Below are positions 54,743-62,734 of a stretch of 64,000 nucleotides of DNA, in pieces (position 1 is the stretch's first letter; every line of letters begins with the position of its first letter). The position numbers and the translations under genes are program-made. Location: assembly GCF_002005205.3 (NCBI RefSeq), contig NZ_CP019701.2, forward strand, positions 1,674,001-1,738,000, in the 5' to 3' direction. The notes beneath the pieces are model-generated. The model saw only the letters and a list, made by a program, of their open reading frames with translations, was not told the DNA's origin and made no database searches. This DNA comes from Rhizobium rhizogenes. Its GTDB lineage: Bacteria > Pseudomonadota > Alphaproteobacteria > Rhizobiales > Rhizobiaceae.

Positions 54743-55315
54743 TTACATCCCCTGCGAACCGCGGTTCATCGCGGCAATGCCCGTGCGGCAGATCTCGATC
54801 AGGCCGAGCGGCTTGATGATGGCCACGAACTGGTCGATCTTTGACGACTTGCCGGTGATTTCGAAGATGAAATGCTCCACCGTCGCATCCACCACCTTGG
54901 CCTGAAACGCATCGGCAAGGCGCAGCGCTTCGGCACGGACTTCGCCCGTACCAGCCACCTTGATAAGCGCCACTTCGCGCTCGATCGGCCGCTCCTGTCC
55001 CAGCTCGCGGGCGCGAACGGTGAGGTCAAGAACCCGGTGCACGGGCACGATGCGCTCCAGCTGCGCCTTGATCTGCTCCAGCACGATCGGTGTGCCGCGC
55101 GTGACGATGGTGATGCGCGACAGATGCGCTTCATGTTCCGTTTCCGAAACCGTCAGGCTTTCGATGTTGTAGCCGCGGCCGGAGAACAGGCCGATGACCC
55201 GGGCGAGAACGCCCGGCTCGTTGCTGACCAGAACCGACAGCGTGTGATTTTCGACGGCAGCCGTTTCCTTCTGGATGAAATAGGCGGAGCCGGTGGGTTG
55301 TAGGTGTGCGTTCAT
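54743..55315 (-). CDS. ilvN: Acetolactate synthase small subunit
   Basis: 190 residues. N-terminal ACT domain LSVLVSNEPGVLARVIGLFS (about 27-46) with RGYNIESLTV, the valine-binding regulatory site, and a C-terminal domain (about 105-190) with FQAKVVDATVEHFIFEITG. It activates the catalytic subunit and brings valine feedback. Also called ilvH. It follows ilvB by 19 bp. Confidence 0.96.
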   Translation of the reverse strand: MNAHLQPTGSAYFIQKETAAVENHTLSVLVSNEPGVLARVIGLFSGRGYNIESLTVSETEHEAHLSRITIVTRGTPIVLEQIKAQLERIVPVHRVLDLTVRARELGQERPIEREVALIKVAGTGEVRAEALRLADAFQAKVVDATVEHFIFEITGKSSKIDQFVAIIKPLGLIEICRTGIAAMNRGSQGM

Positions 55316-55334
55316 GTCCTTTTCCTCTCCCGGC

Positions 55335-57128
55335 TCAGACTAGCTGACGGCCCTTGGCGTCAATGGCGTTGGCAACCGCTTCATCCGTCGCCTCGTCCGG
55401 CAACAGCATCTCGTTATGGGCTTTACCAGACGGGATCATCGGGAAGCAATTGGCAAGATTGGCGACGCGGCAATCGAAGATGACGGGCTTCTTGACCGCG
55501 ATCATCTCGGCAATCTTGTCATCCAGTTCCTTCGGATCGTCGCAATACATGCCGACCGCGCCATAGGCTTCCGCCAGCTTGACGAAATCAGGCATGGCTT
55601 CCGTATAGGAATTGGACAGGCGGTTGCCGTGCAGCAGCTGCTGCCATTGGCGCACCATGCCCATATACTGGTTGTTGAGAATGAAAATCTTCACCGGCAG
55701 GCCGTACTGGATGGCGCAGGACATTTCCTGAATGCACATCTGAATCGAGGCGTCACCGGCAATGTCGATGACCAGTGCGTCCGGATGCGCGACCTGAACG
55801 CCGATGGCCGCCGGCAGGCCGTAGCCCATGGTGCCGAGACCGCCCGAGGTCATCCAGTGATTGGGCTCCTCGAAACCGAAGAACTGCGCCGCCCACATCT
55901 GATGCTGGCCGACTTCGGTAGTGATGTAGGTGTCGCGTCCCTTCGAAGCCTCATAAAGCCGCTGCAAGGCATATTGCGGCATGATGACATCTTTGGAATT
56001 CTTGTAGGCGAAGGAATTGCGGGCGCGCCAGCGCTCGATCTGCGCCCACCAGTCGGCGGTCTGCGCCTTTTCCGGCTTCTTCGGCAGAGCGCGCCACAGG
56101 CGAACCATATCTTCCAGAACATGGCCGACATCGCCGATAACAGGAACATCGACGCGAACCGTCTTGTTGATCGAGGACGGGTCGATATCGATATGGATCT
56201 TCTTGGAGTTCGGCGAGAAGGCATTGATGCGGCCGGTAATTCGGTCGTCGAAACGCGCGCCGACGCAGACCAGAACGTCGCAATCATGCATCGTCATATT
56301 GGCTTCGTAGGAACCGTGCATGCCCAGCATGCCGAGCCAGTTCTTGCCGGAAGCCGGATAGGCGCCGAGACCCATCAGCGTCGAGGTGATCGGGAAGCCG
56401 GTCAGCTCGACCAGTTCGCGCAGCAAACGGGTTGCCTCCGGGCCGGAATTGATGACGCCGCCGCCGGTATAGAAAACCGGCTTCTTCGCCTTCGACATCA
56501 GCTCGATGGCCGCATGAATGGCGTTCAGATCGCCCTGAACCTTCGGCTTGTAGCTCTTCTGCTGAACGGAGGCGGAAGGCGGCGTATAGGTGCCGGTGGC
56601 GAACTGGATGTCCTTCGGAATATCAACGACGACAGGACCGGGACGACCCGTCTGCGCGATGCGGAAAGCCTCGTGAATGATGCCCGCCAGTTCGTTGACG
56701 TCCTTGACCAGCCAGTTGTGCTTGGTGCAGGGGCGCGTAATGCCGACGGTATCGCATTCCTGAAACGCGTCGGAACCGATCAGCGTGGTGGGAACCTGGC
56801 CGGACAGGCAGACGAGCGGAATGGAATCCATCAGCGCATCCTGCAGCGGGGTAACCGCATTTGTCGCGCCGGGGCCGGACGTGACGAGCATGACGCCAAC
56901 CTTGCCGGTGGAGCGGGCATAGCCTTCGGCGGCGTGGCCAGCGCCCTGCTCGTGACGCACGAGAATGTGCTGGATGTCTTCCTGCTGGAAAATCTCGTCA
57001 TAGATCGGAAGCACGGCACCACCAGGGTAACCGAAGATGTGCTCGACGCCATTGTCCTTCAGCGCCTGCAGAACGATCTCCGCCCCTGTCATGCGATTGC
57101 TGTTTTCCGTATTGTCCTTATCCGTCAT
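55335..57128 (-). CDS. ilvB: Acetolactate synthase large subunit
   Basis: 597 residues from the ATG at 57128 (MTDKDNTENSNR); earlier codons fall in the attenuator. TPP enzyme: catalytic Glu in VRHEQGAGHAAEGYAR, FAD-binding middle domain (around PAVDFDDRITGR-type GARFDDRITG), and TPP motif GDASIQMCIQ ending ILNNQYMG. It joins two pyruvates to acetolactate, or pyruvate with 2-ketobutyrate, the first common step of valine/leucine/isoleucine synthesis. Expressed behind a leader-peptide attenuator. Called ilvB or ilvI depending on the genome. Confidence 0.97.
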   Translation of the reverse strand: MTDKDNTENSNRMTGAEIVLQALKDNGVEHIFGYPGGAVLPIYDEIFQQEDIQHILVRHEQGAGHAAEGYARSTGKVGVMLVTSGPGATNAVTPLQDALMDSIPLVCLSGQVPTTLIGSDAFQECDTVGITRPCTKHNWLVKDVNELAGIIHEAFRIAQTGRPGPVVVDIPKDIQFATGTYTPPSASVQQKSYKPKVQGDLNAIHAAIELMSKAKKPVFYTGGGVINSGPEATRLLRELVELTGFPITSTLMGLGAYPASGKNWLGMLGMHGSYEANMTMHDCDVLVCVGARFDDRITGRINAFSPNSKKIHIDIDPSSINKTVRVDVPVIGDVGHVLEDMVRLWRALPKKPEKAQTADWWAQIERWRARNSFAYKNSKDVIMPQYALQRLYEASKGRDTYITTEVGQHQMWAAQFFGFEEPNHWMTSGGLGTMGYGLPAAIGVQVAHPDALVIDIAGDASIQMCIQEMSCAIQYGLPVKIFILNNQYMGMVRQWQQLLHGNRLSNSYTEAMPDFVKLAEAYGAVGMYCDDPKELDDKIAEMIAVKKPVIFDCRVANLANCFPMIPSGKAHNEMLLPDEATDEAVANAIDAKGRQLV

Positions 57129-57191
57129 TGCCTGTTTCCATCCCGCTTTGGCTTTGGATATCGAGGAGCCCGAGGGCCTGTTTGAAGACAT

Positions 57192-57215
57192 AAAAAAAGG
57201 CCCCTAGAGGAGCCT
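57192..57215 (-). terminator. Attenuator terminator of the ilvBN leader
   Basis: On the minus strand AGGCTCC pairs with GGGGCCT (7 bp, one T-G wobble) around a TCTA loop, directly followed by seven T residues (complement of 57192-57198). It lies 64 nt upstream of the ilvB start and downstream of the leader peptide, so readthrough would be needed for ilvB expression. Confidence 0.85.
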
Positions 57216-57221
57216 CGTTCA

Positions 57222-57268
57222 GCGCATGGGTGCTTTCGCCGGATGGTTACACCATCCTGCCCATGCGC
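57222..57268 (-). promoter_or_regulatory. Nested leader hairpins of the ilvBN attenuator
   Basis: Outer arms GCGCATGGG (57222-57230) and CCCATGCGC (57260-57268) are perfect complements. Inside, GGATGGT (57241-57247) pairs with ACCATCC (57251-57257). The outer hairpin would enclose the leader-peptide stop codon, as a pause structure does in classic attenuators. Confidence 0.7.
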
Positions 57269-57303
57269 CGTCCCACCACGATAAGTACGTTAAGATTTTT
57301 CAT
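57247..57303 (-). CDS. ilvBN leader peptide, 18 residues
   Basis: ATG at the complement of 57301-57303 opens MKNLNVLIVVGRRMGRMV and stops with TAA (complement of 57247-57249). Seven of its first ten residues are Leu, Val, Ile or Asn, with the run LNVLIVV; three Val, two Leu and one Ile sit together, exactly the amino acids made by the pathway. No Shine-Dalgarno precedes it, but the promoter predicted at 57312 would start transcription a few bases before the ATG, i.e. nearly leaderless, as described for trpL of Sinorhizobium. The stop lies in the hairpin at 57222-57268. Stalling at these codons should favour antitermination. Confidence 0.75.
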   Translation of the reverse strand: MKNLNVLIVVGRRMGRMV

Positions 57304-57311
57304 GGGCCGGA

Positions 57312-57340
57312 GTGTTAGCCAGAAAAGCGCCTGTCGTCAA
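57312..57340 (-). promoter_or_regulatory. Candidate promoter of the ilvBN leader
   Basis: On the minus strand TTGACG (complement of 57335-57340), 17-bp spacer, TAACAC (complement of 57312-57317). Predicted start near 57305, 1-3 nt before the leader-peptide ATG at 57303. Confidence 0.6.
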
Positions 57341-57509
57341 CGCATATTGCGGAAAAAATCGGCGGCCGCTTCTTTTATTGCGAAAAAGCATGGGCCCACG
57401 AAATTTTCGAACGCGATTGATACACCTGTTGTTAAATATAATCTTTTATTATCGAAGACGCAGATACTGCCCGAACCACCGCGATCATCCGCATGTCCCG
57501 GGATACGAT

Positions 57510-59516
57510 GTGAACAATAGCGAGATTCATAAAGCGTCCCGCGCGGACGAAAACGAACGGCGATCCGATCAGCAACCGGCAAACCGCATGCTTGGCCGTG
57601 TCATCGCCTGCGACGGTGCCCATGCGACAATCGCCGCTGAAACGGAACCGGGTTCCACCGATATTGCGCAGCTCTGGTCCGTCGGACGCCTGATCTCCAT
57701 CGAAATGGGAACGAGCCGTGTTGCGGCACTGGTCTTCGCCATGCGCACCGATGAAAGATACTGGTCGTCGGACAGGGCGAACAGGCTGTTGATCGACGTG
57801 GAACTGGTGGGAGAAGTCTACCGTACCGAAGACGGCAGCGAGCGCTTCTCCTCCGGCATTTCCCGTTACCCCTATCTTGGTGCGGTAGCGCATCGCATCC
57901 GCACCAGTGACCTCGCCAGGATTTACGACAGCGGCAAGCGCGACAGCTGCATCATCGGCAAGCTGACGCAGGACGAGACGATCGGTGCCTCCATCAGCAT
58001 TCCCCAGATGCTTTCGAAACACTTCGCGGTCGTGGGTTCGACAGGCGTGGGCAAGACCACCGCGGTGTCCCTGCTGCTGCACAAGGCGATCGAGACAGAC
58101 CCGAAACTGCGCGTTCTCATTCTCGATCCGCATAACGAATTCGCCGCCGCTTTTCCGGATCATTCTGTCGTCATCGATACCGATACGCTCGACCTTCCTT
58201 TTTGGCTGATGCGCCTTGAGGAATTTACGGAGGTGATCTTCCGTGGCCGCAAACCCGTGCCGGAAGAGATGGACGTTCTGCGCGAAGTCATCCCGGAGGC
58301 GAAAAAGGCATTTCGCGGTACCGAAGGCTCCGCCGTCCGCCGTACCTCCGACAAGAGCGCGATCACGCCGGACACGCCGATCCCCTACCGCATGGCCGAT
58401 CTTCTGGCCTTCATCGACGAGCGCATCGGACGGCTGGAAGGGCGCGGCGAAAAGCCGGCGCTGCGTTCGCTGAAAGGCCGCATCCTCTCGGCCATCAACG
58501 ACCCCCGCTATAATTTCATGTTCTCCAGCAATACGATCAGCGACACCATTCTGGAGACGGTGGCGCATATCTTCCGTATTCCCGGCGAAGGCAGGCCGAT
58601 TTCAGTGTTCCAGCTGTCGGGCATCCCCTCCGAAGTCGTCAATTCGGTGGTCTCCGTCCTCTGCCGTATGTCCTTCGAGCTTGCCGTTCTCGCACGCGGA
58701 TCGCTGCACATGCTGGTCGTCTGCGAAGAAGCCCACCGCTATGTTCCCGCCGACCCCGAACGCGGCTTTTTCCCCACCCGGCAATCCATCGCCCAGATTG
58801 CCAAGGAAGGCCGCAAATACGGCATTTCGCTCGGCGTCATCAGCCAGCGACCGAGCGAACTGGACCAGACCATCCTGTCGCAGTGCTCGACCGTTTTTGC
58901 CATGCGGCTCTCGAACGAGATCGACCAGAAGATCATCCTGTCTGCCGTTCCGAACGCCTCGGCTTCGACCACCAGCTTTTTGTCGTCCATCGGCAATGGT
59001 GAGGCCATCGCCTTCGGCGAGGCTGTCGGTGTGCCGATGCGCATGCGCTTCGACCGGGTGCCTATGAGCAAATTGCCGAAGGCGAGCGGTACGGTCAGCC
59101 ACGCCCCCCACGAGACGCCGGATACCGTCGACCTGAACAACATCGTCACCCGCATGCGCGCCGCAGCCAGGCCGGTCATCACCGGCTTCCAGCAAAGCGT
59201 CGAGGCGGCCTTCTCCGATCAGCAGGAGCCGCTGCCGCCCCACGGGAAGGCCGACGATATCGACAGCTGGAAGCGTGAACTGGGTCCGACGACGGAAGGG
59301 GGATACGAGCCCTATCGCCCCGACATGCTGCCCGGCCGCACGCCGCCAGCGCCGCAAAATCCGGCGAGGACGGACAGCGCCTCGGGAGCCGTCAACGAAT
59401 TGCGCAAGGCCGGCTTCCAGATGCAGGCGCAAAGCGGCCCGCCCGCCGATACACGCCCTTCGCTGCGCGAAAGCCTGCTGAAAAAACCGCTCGGCAGTCT
59501 TTACCGCAAGGATTGA
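57510..59516 (+). CDS. HerA-type bipolar DNA helicase/ATPase (DUF87)
   Basis: 668 residues from the GTG at 57510 (VNNSEIHKASRADENER); an ATG at 57588 (MLGRVIACDG) is the main alternative. An N-terminal HAS-barrel-like region (about 25-125) precedes the ATPase: Walker A GSTGVGKTTAVSLL (about 178), RVLILDPHNEFAAAF after it, Walker B LHMLVVCEEAHRYVP (about 405), sensor region ISQRPSELDQTILSQCS. These are HerA/FtsK-like hexameric motors that translocate DNA. The C-terminal tail (about 545-668) is Pro-rich and disordered. No NurA nuclease gene adjoins. Divergent from ilvBN. Confidence 0.88.
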   Translation: MNNSEIHKASRADENERRSDQQPANRMLGRVIACDGAHATIAAETEPGSTDIAQLWSVGRLISIEMGTSRVAALVFAMRTDERYWSSDRANRLLIDVELVGEVYRTEDGSERFSSGISRYPYLGAVAHRIRTSDLARIYDSGKRDSCIIGKLTQDETIGASISIPQMLSKHFAVVGSTGVGKTTAVSLLLHKAIETDPKLRVLILDPHNEFAAAFPDHSVVIDTDTLDLPFWLMRLEEFTEVIFRGRKPVPEEMDVLREVIPEAKKAFRGTEGSAVRRTSDKSAITPDTPIPYRMADLLAFIDERIGRLEGRGEKPALRSLKGRILSAINDPRYNFMFSSNTISDTILETVAHIFRIPGEGRPISVFQLSGIPSEVVNSVVSVLCRMSFELAVLARGSLHMLVVCEEAHRYVPADPERGFFPTRQSIAQIAKEGRKYGISLGVISQRPSELDQTILSQCSTVFAMRLSNEIDQKIILSAVPNASASTTSFLSSIGNGEAIAFGEAVGVPMRMRFDRVPMSKLPKASGTVSHAPHETPDTVDLNNIVTRMRAAARPVITGFQQSVEAAFSDQQEPLPPHGKADDIDSWKRELGPTTEGGYEPYRPDMLPGRTPPAPQNPARTDSASGAVNELRKAGFQMQAQSGPPADTRPSLRESLLKKPLGSLYRKD

Positions 59517-59525
59517 CGCCGGCCT

Positions 59526-60419
59526 TCAGGGCTGGATGCGGGTCCAGTCTTCTCCCATCTGGTTGCGGAACCAGGTCATCTGCCGTTTGGCATATTGGCG
59601 GGTTGCGGCGGCCGATTTTTCGATCACCTCGGCCTCACCCATGCGTCCGGCCAGCATATCGGCGATCTGGGCAACGCCAATCGCCTTCATCGCCGTTGCG
59701 TCGGGCGCAAGCCTGAGCGCGAGAAGCGCCTCCACCTCCGCCACCGCGCCGCTGTCCATCATGGCCTCGAAACGCCGGTTGATGCGCTCATGAAGCACCG
59801 GCCTTTCCGGCAGGACGACGAATTTTTGTGCGCGGTCGGGATCGACAATCACCGGGCCTCGGGCCTGCTGGAAATCCCGGATCGATTTTCCGGTAGCCTC
59901 GAGCACTTCCAGCGCCCGGACGATGCGCTGCCCGTCTCCCGGCTGGAGCATTTCCGCCGTGGCCGGGTCGCGGTGGGATAATGCGGCGTGAAGTGTCGCC
60001 GCCCCTTCCGCGACCAGTCGGGCGCGAAAGCCCTCGCGGATGGCATCGGGAATTGCGGGCATGTCGGAGAGGCCACCCGTCAGTGCCTTGAAATAAAGCC
60101 CCGTGCCACCGACGATGACAGGAAAACGCCCCTGCCCGCGCAGATCGGAAAGCAGGGCGGAGATATCCCGCAGCCATTCTCCCGTCGAATAGAGATTGCT
60201 CGCCGGCACATGGCCGTAGAGAAGATGCGGCACCCCCCCCATTTCCTCTTCCGAAGGCCGGGCGGTCAGCACCCGCAGCGTATCGTAAACCTGCATGCTG
60301 TCGGCATTGATGACAACACCGTTACGCTCCCGCGCCAGACGAAGCGCAAGCGCGGACTTGCCGCTTGCCGTCGGGCCGGTTATCAGGATCGCATCAAAAT
60401 TCTCATCAAGGTTTTTCAT
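59526..60419 (-). CDS. miaA: tRNA dimethylallyltransferase
   Basis: 297 residues from the ATG at 60419; a second ATG at 60422 adds one Met. P-loop GPTASGKSALA (about 12), NADSMQVYDTLRVLTA (motif of DMAPP site), GTGLYFKALTGGLSD, and QYAKRQMTWFRNQ at the C-terminus. It adds dimethylallyl to A37 of tRNAs reading U-starting codons. Its start abuts that of serB on the other strand. Confidence 0.96.
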   Translation of the reverse strand: MKNLDENFDAILITGPTASGKSALALRLARERNGVVINADSMQVYDTLRVLTARPSEEEMGGVPHLLYGHVPASNLYSTGEWLRDISALLSDLRGQGRFPVIVGGTGLYFKALTGGLSDMPAIPDAIREGFRARLVAEGAATLHAALSHRDPATAEMLQPGDGQRIVRALEVLEATGKSIRDFQQARGPVIVDPDRAQKFVVLPERPVLHERINRRFEAMMDSGAVAEVEALLALRLAPDATAMKAIGVAQIADMLAGRMGEAEVIEKSAAATRQYAKRQMTWFRNQMGEDWTRIQP

Positions 60420-60420
60420 C

Positions 60421-61311
60421 ATGGCTCTCGTTGCCACGCTTATCGCCAATCCGTCAAATCCTGTTCTGACACCGGCCCTCGGCGAAGCGGCCGCGAAGGC
60501 CGTCAATGCATCGGGCCTTTACTGGCTGGCGGATGGCATCGCCTGCGATATCGCTTTGCCTTCCGGCACCAGTGCTGAAGAGGCCCGCAACGCGATTGCC
60601 GGCGCGCTGACTGGCCAGCCGATCGATATCGTCATCCAGGAGCAGGACCAGCGCCGCAAGAAACTGCTGATCGCCGATATGGATTCGACCATGATCGGCC
60701 AGGAATGCATCGACGAGCTGGCCGCCGAAGTGGGTCTGAAGGACAAGGTCTCCGCTATTACCGCCCGCGCCATGAATGGCGAGATCGCCTTCGAACCGGC
60801 ATTGCGCGAACGTGTGGCGCTGCTGAAAGGCCTTCCGGTTTCGGTCATCGACGACGTCATCGAAAAGCGCATCACCCTCACCCCCGGTGGCAGGGAGCTT
60901 ATCGCCACCATGAAGGCGAAAGGCTATTACACCGCCCTCGTTTCCGGCGGCTTCACCGTCTTCACCGGCCGCGTCGCAGCGATGCTGGGTTTTGACGAGA
61001 ACCGCGCCAATCTGCTCGGCGAAGCCAATGGCGAGCTTGACGGCACGGTGGCCGAACCCATCCTTGGCAAGCAGGCCAAGGTGGACGCGCTGAACGATAT
61101 CGCCGCAAAGCTCGGCATCTCGCCGGAAGAGGCAATGGCGGTCGGCGATGGCGCCAACGATCTCGGTATGCTGCATCTGGCCGGCGCGGGTGTTGCCCTG
61201 CACGCCAAGCCGGCCGTGGCGGCCGAAGCACAGATGCGCATCGACCACGGTGATCTGACCGCGCTTCTTTACATTCAGGGCTATCGCAAGACGGATTTTG
61301 TCACTCCATGA
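60421..61311 (+). CDS. serB: Phosphoserine phosphatase
   Basis: 296 residues from the ATG at 60421, with AAGG 9 nt upstream. An N-terminal ACT-like domain (1-80) is followed by the HAD core: DMDSTMIGQECIDELA (nucleophile Asp, about 90), SGGFTVF (motif 2), AVGDGANDLGMLHLAG (motif 4). It makes serine from phosphoserine. GNAT gene starts inside its stop codon (ATGA), so they are cotranscribed. Confidence 0.96.
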   Translation: MALVATLIANPSNPVLTPALGEAAAKAVNASGLYWLADGIACDIALPSGTSAEEARNAIAGALTGQPIDIVIQEQDQRRKKLLIADMDSTMIGQECIDELAAEVGLKDKVSAITARAMNGEIAFEPALRERVALLKGLPVSVIDDVIEKRITLTPGGRELIATMKAKGYYTALVSGGFTVFTGRVAAMLGFDENRANLLGEANGELDGTVAEPILGKQAKVDALNDIAAKLGISPEEAMAVGDGANDLGMLHLAGAGVALHAKPAVAAEAQMRIDHGDLTALLYIQGYRKTDFVTP

Positions 61312-61871
61312 TCATCCGCGAGACACCAAGACTCATTCTGCGCGAGTGGAAGGAGAGCGATCGTGACCTGTTCCGCGAAATCAACGCCGACGAAAAGGTC
61401 ATGGAGTTTTTCCCCTTCCGCCGCAGCCATGCGGAAGCGGACGCCGTACTGGAAACCATCAACGGCATGATCCGTGGCAGCGGTTATGGCTTCTACGCCA
61501 TGGAATTGCGCGAGACCGGCGAGGTTATGGGTTTTTGCGGCATATCGCCCGTCATGAACCTCGACCCGCCCTTCCCGCTCGGAACCATGGAGATCGGCTG
61601 GCGGCTCGCCACCCGCTTCTGGGGGCACGGCTATGTGACGGAAGCCGCGCAATCGCTGCTCGTCATGGCCTTCGATGAAAAGGAAACGCCGGAAATCGTC
61701 TCCTTCGCCGTCCATAACAACCAGCGTTCGACGGCGGTAATGGAGCGTATCGGCCTGAAGCGCGACCCCTCCCGCGATTTCGATCATCCGCGCGTACCGG
61801 AAGAAACGCACCCCCATCTGCGACCACACGTGACCTATGCGCTGACGCTGGAGGAATGGCGGACGCGGTAA
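61308..61871 (+). CDS. GNAT-family N-acetyltransferase (RimJ/RimL type)
   Basis: 187 residues; ATG overlaps the serB stop. Motifs TPRLILREWKESD, MEIGWRLATRFWGHGYVTEAA (motif A) and SFAVHNNQRSTAVMERIG (motif B) match RimJ-type acetyltransferases. Acceptor unknown. Coupled to serB. Confidence 0.9.
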   Translation: MIIRETPRLILREWKESDRDLFREINADEKVMEFFPFRRSHAEADAVLETINGMIRGSGYGFYAMELRETGEVMGFCGISPVMNLDPPFPLGTMEIGWRLATRFWGHGYVTEAAQSLLVMAFDEKETPEIVSFAVHNNQRSTAVMERIGLKRDPSRDFDHPRVPEETHPHLRPHVTYALTLEEWRTR

Positions 61872-61895
61872 CGCCCCGCCCACCAGTTCCGGAGT

Positions 61896-62645
61896 TTATT
61901 TCACCGCCGCGTTACCGCCATCGGCAAATAGCGCCGAACCGGCCACGAAGCTCGCCATCGGGCTGGCGAGGAAAAGCGCGGCTTGCGCAATTTCTTCCGG
62001 CTCGGCGATGCGCTTCATCGCATGCAGGCCGGCGGCCCATTCCTTCTGGGCCGCGTCTCCGGCGGCAGGTGTATCGACCCCGCCGGGCAGCAACGCGTTG
62101 GCGCGAATACCCCTGACGGCATAGTCGGCGGTAACGCCTTTTACGAGCCCCATCAACGCCGCCTTCGCAGCCCCATAAGCCGTCATGCCCGGTATGCCGA
62201 CGCTGGTACCGACAAAGCTCGAGGTGAAGACGATGGACCCGCCACCCCGCGTCAACATCGGCGGAATCTGGCAACGCGCGCCCAGAAAGGCGGAGGTGAG
62301 ATTGACATTAAACACATGCTCCCATTCCTCGGGCGAAATCTCCGCCAGCGGCTTCATGACCCCGACCGCCCCGGCATTATTGACGGCGATATCGAGACCG
62401 CCGAAGACGCTCTCGGCCGCATCCGTAAGCCGGTCATGGGTTTCGGCAACACCGGCATCGCCCGCCACCGTATGGACGCGGCCGCCGGCCTCGCGAATTT
62501 CAGCGGCGACTTCTTCCAGAGCCGCAGCACCCCGCGCATTGATAACGACAGCTGCCCCTTGAGCGGCGAACAGCTTTGCCGTCGCCCGGCCGATGCCGGA
62601 TGACGCGCCGGTGATGATGGCAACCTTGTTTTCGAGCGATTTCAT
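61896..62645 (-). CDS. Short-chain dehydrogenase/reductase
   Basis: 249 residues, classical SDR. Cofactor motif TGASSGIGRA, NNAG (about residue 90), catalytic Ser in FTSSFVG, and Tyr-x3-Lys in YGAAK. Glycine motif and Arg preferences suggest NADP, not certain. Substrate unknown. Confidence 0.93.
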   Translation of the reverse strand: MKSLENKVAIITGASSGIGRATAKLFAAQGAAVVINARGAAALEEVAAEIREAGGRVHTVAGDAGVAETHDRLTDAAESVFGGLDIAVNNAGAVGVMKPLAEISPEEWEHVFNVNLTSAFLGARCQIPPMLTRGGGSIVFTSSFVGTSVGIPGMTAYGAAKAALMGLVKGVTADYAVRGIRANALLPGGVDTPAAGDAAQKEWAAGLHAMKRIAEPEEIAQAALFLASPMASFVAGSALFADGGNAAVK

Positions 62646-62734
62646 ATCCTTGGCCTCCTTTGATGGAGACCAAGGATTAGAGAGAGGTCGGGATCACAAC
62701 CACCCGATTCCTGCCGGGCCGGGCGGAAAGCGGC

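Noticed and set aside
57421..57460. TTGATA...TATAAT promoter of the HerA gene
   Set aside because: The spacer is only 14-15 bp, below the functional range, though the region is AT-rich and likely holds a promoter.
57510..59516. HerA as part of an anti-phage defence operon
   Set aside because: No Sir2, DUF4297 or nuclease gene adjoins; flanking genes are biosynthetic and tRNA-modifying.
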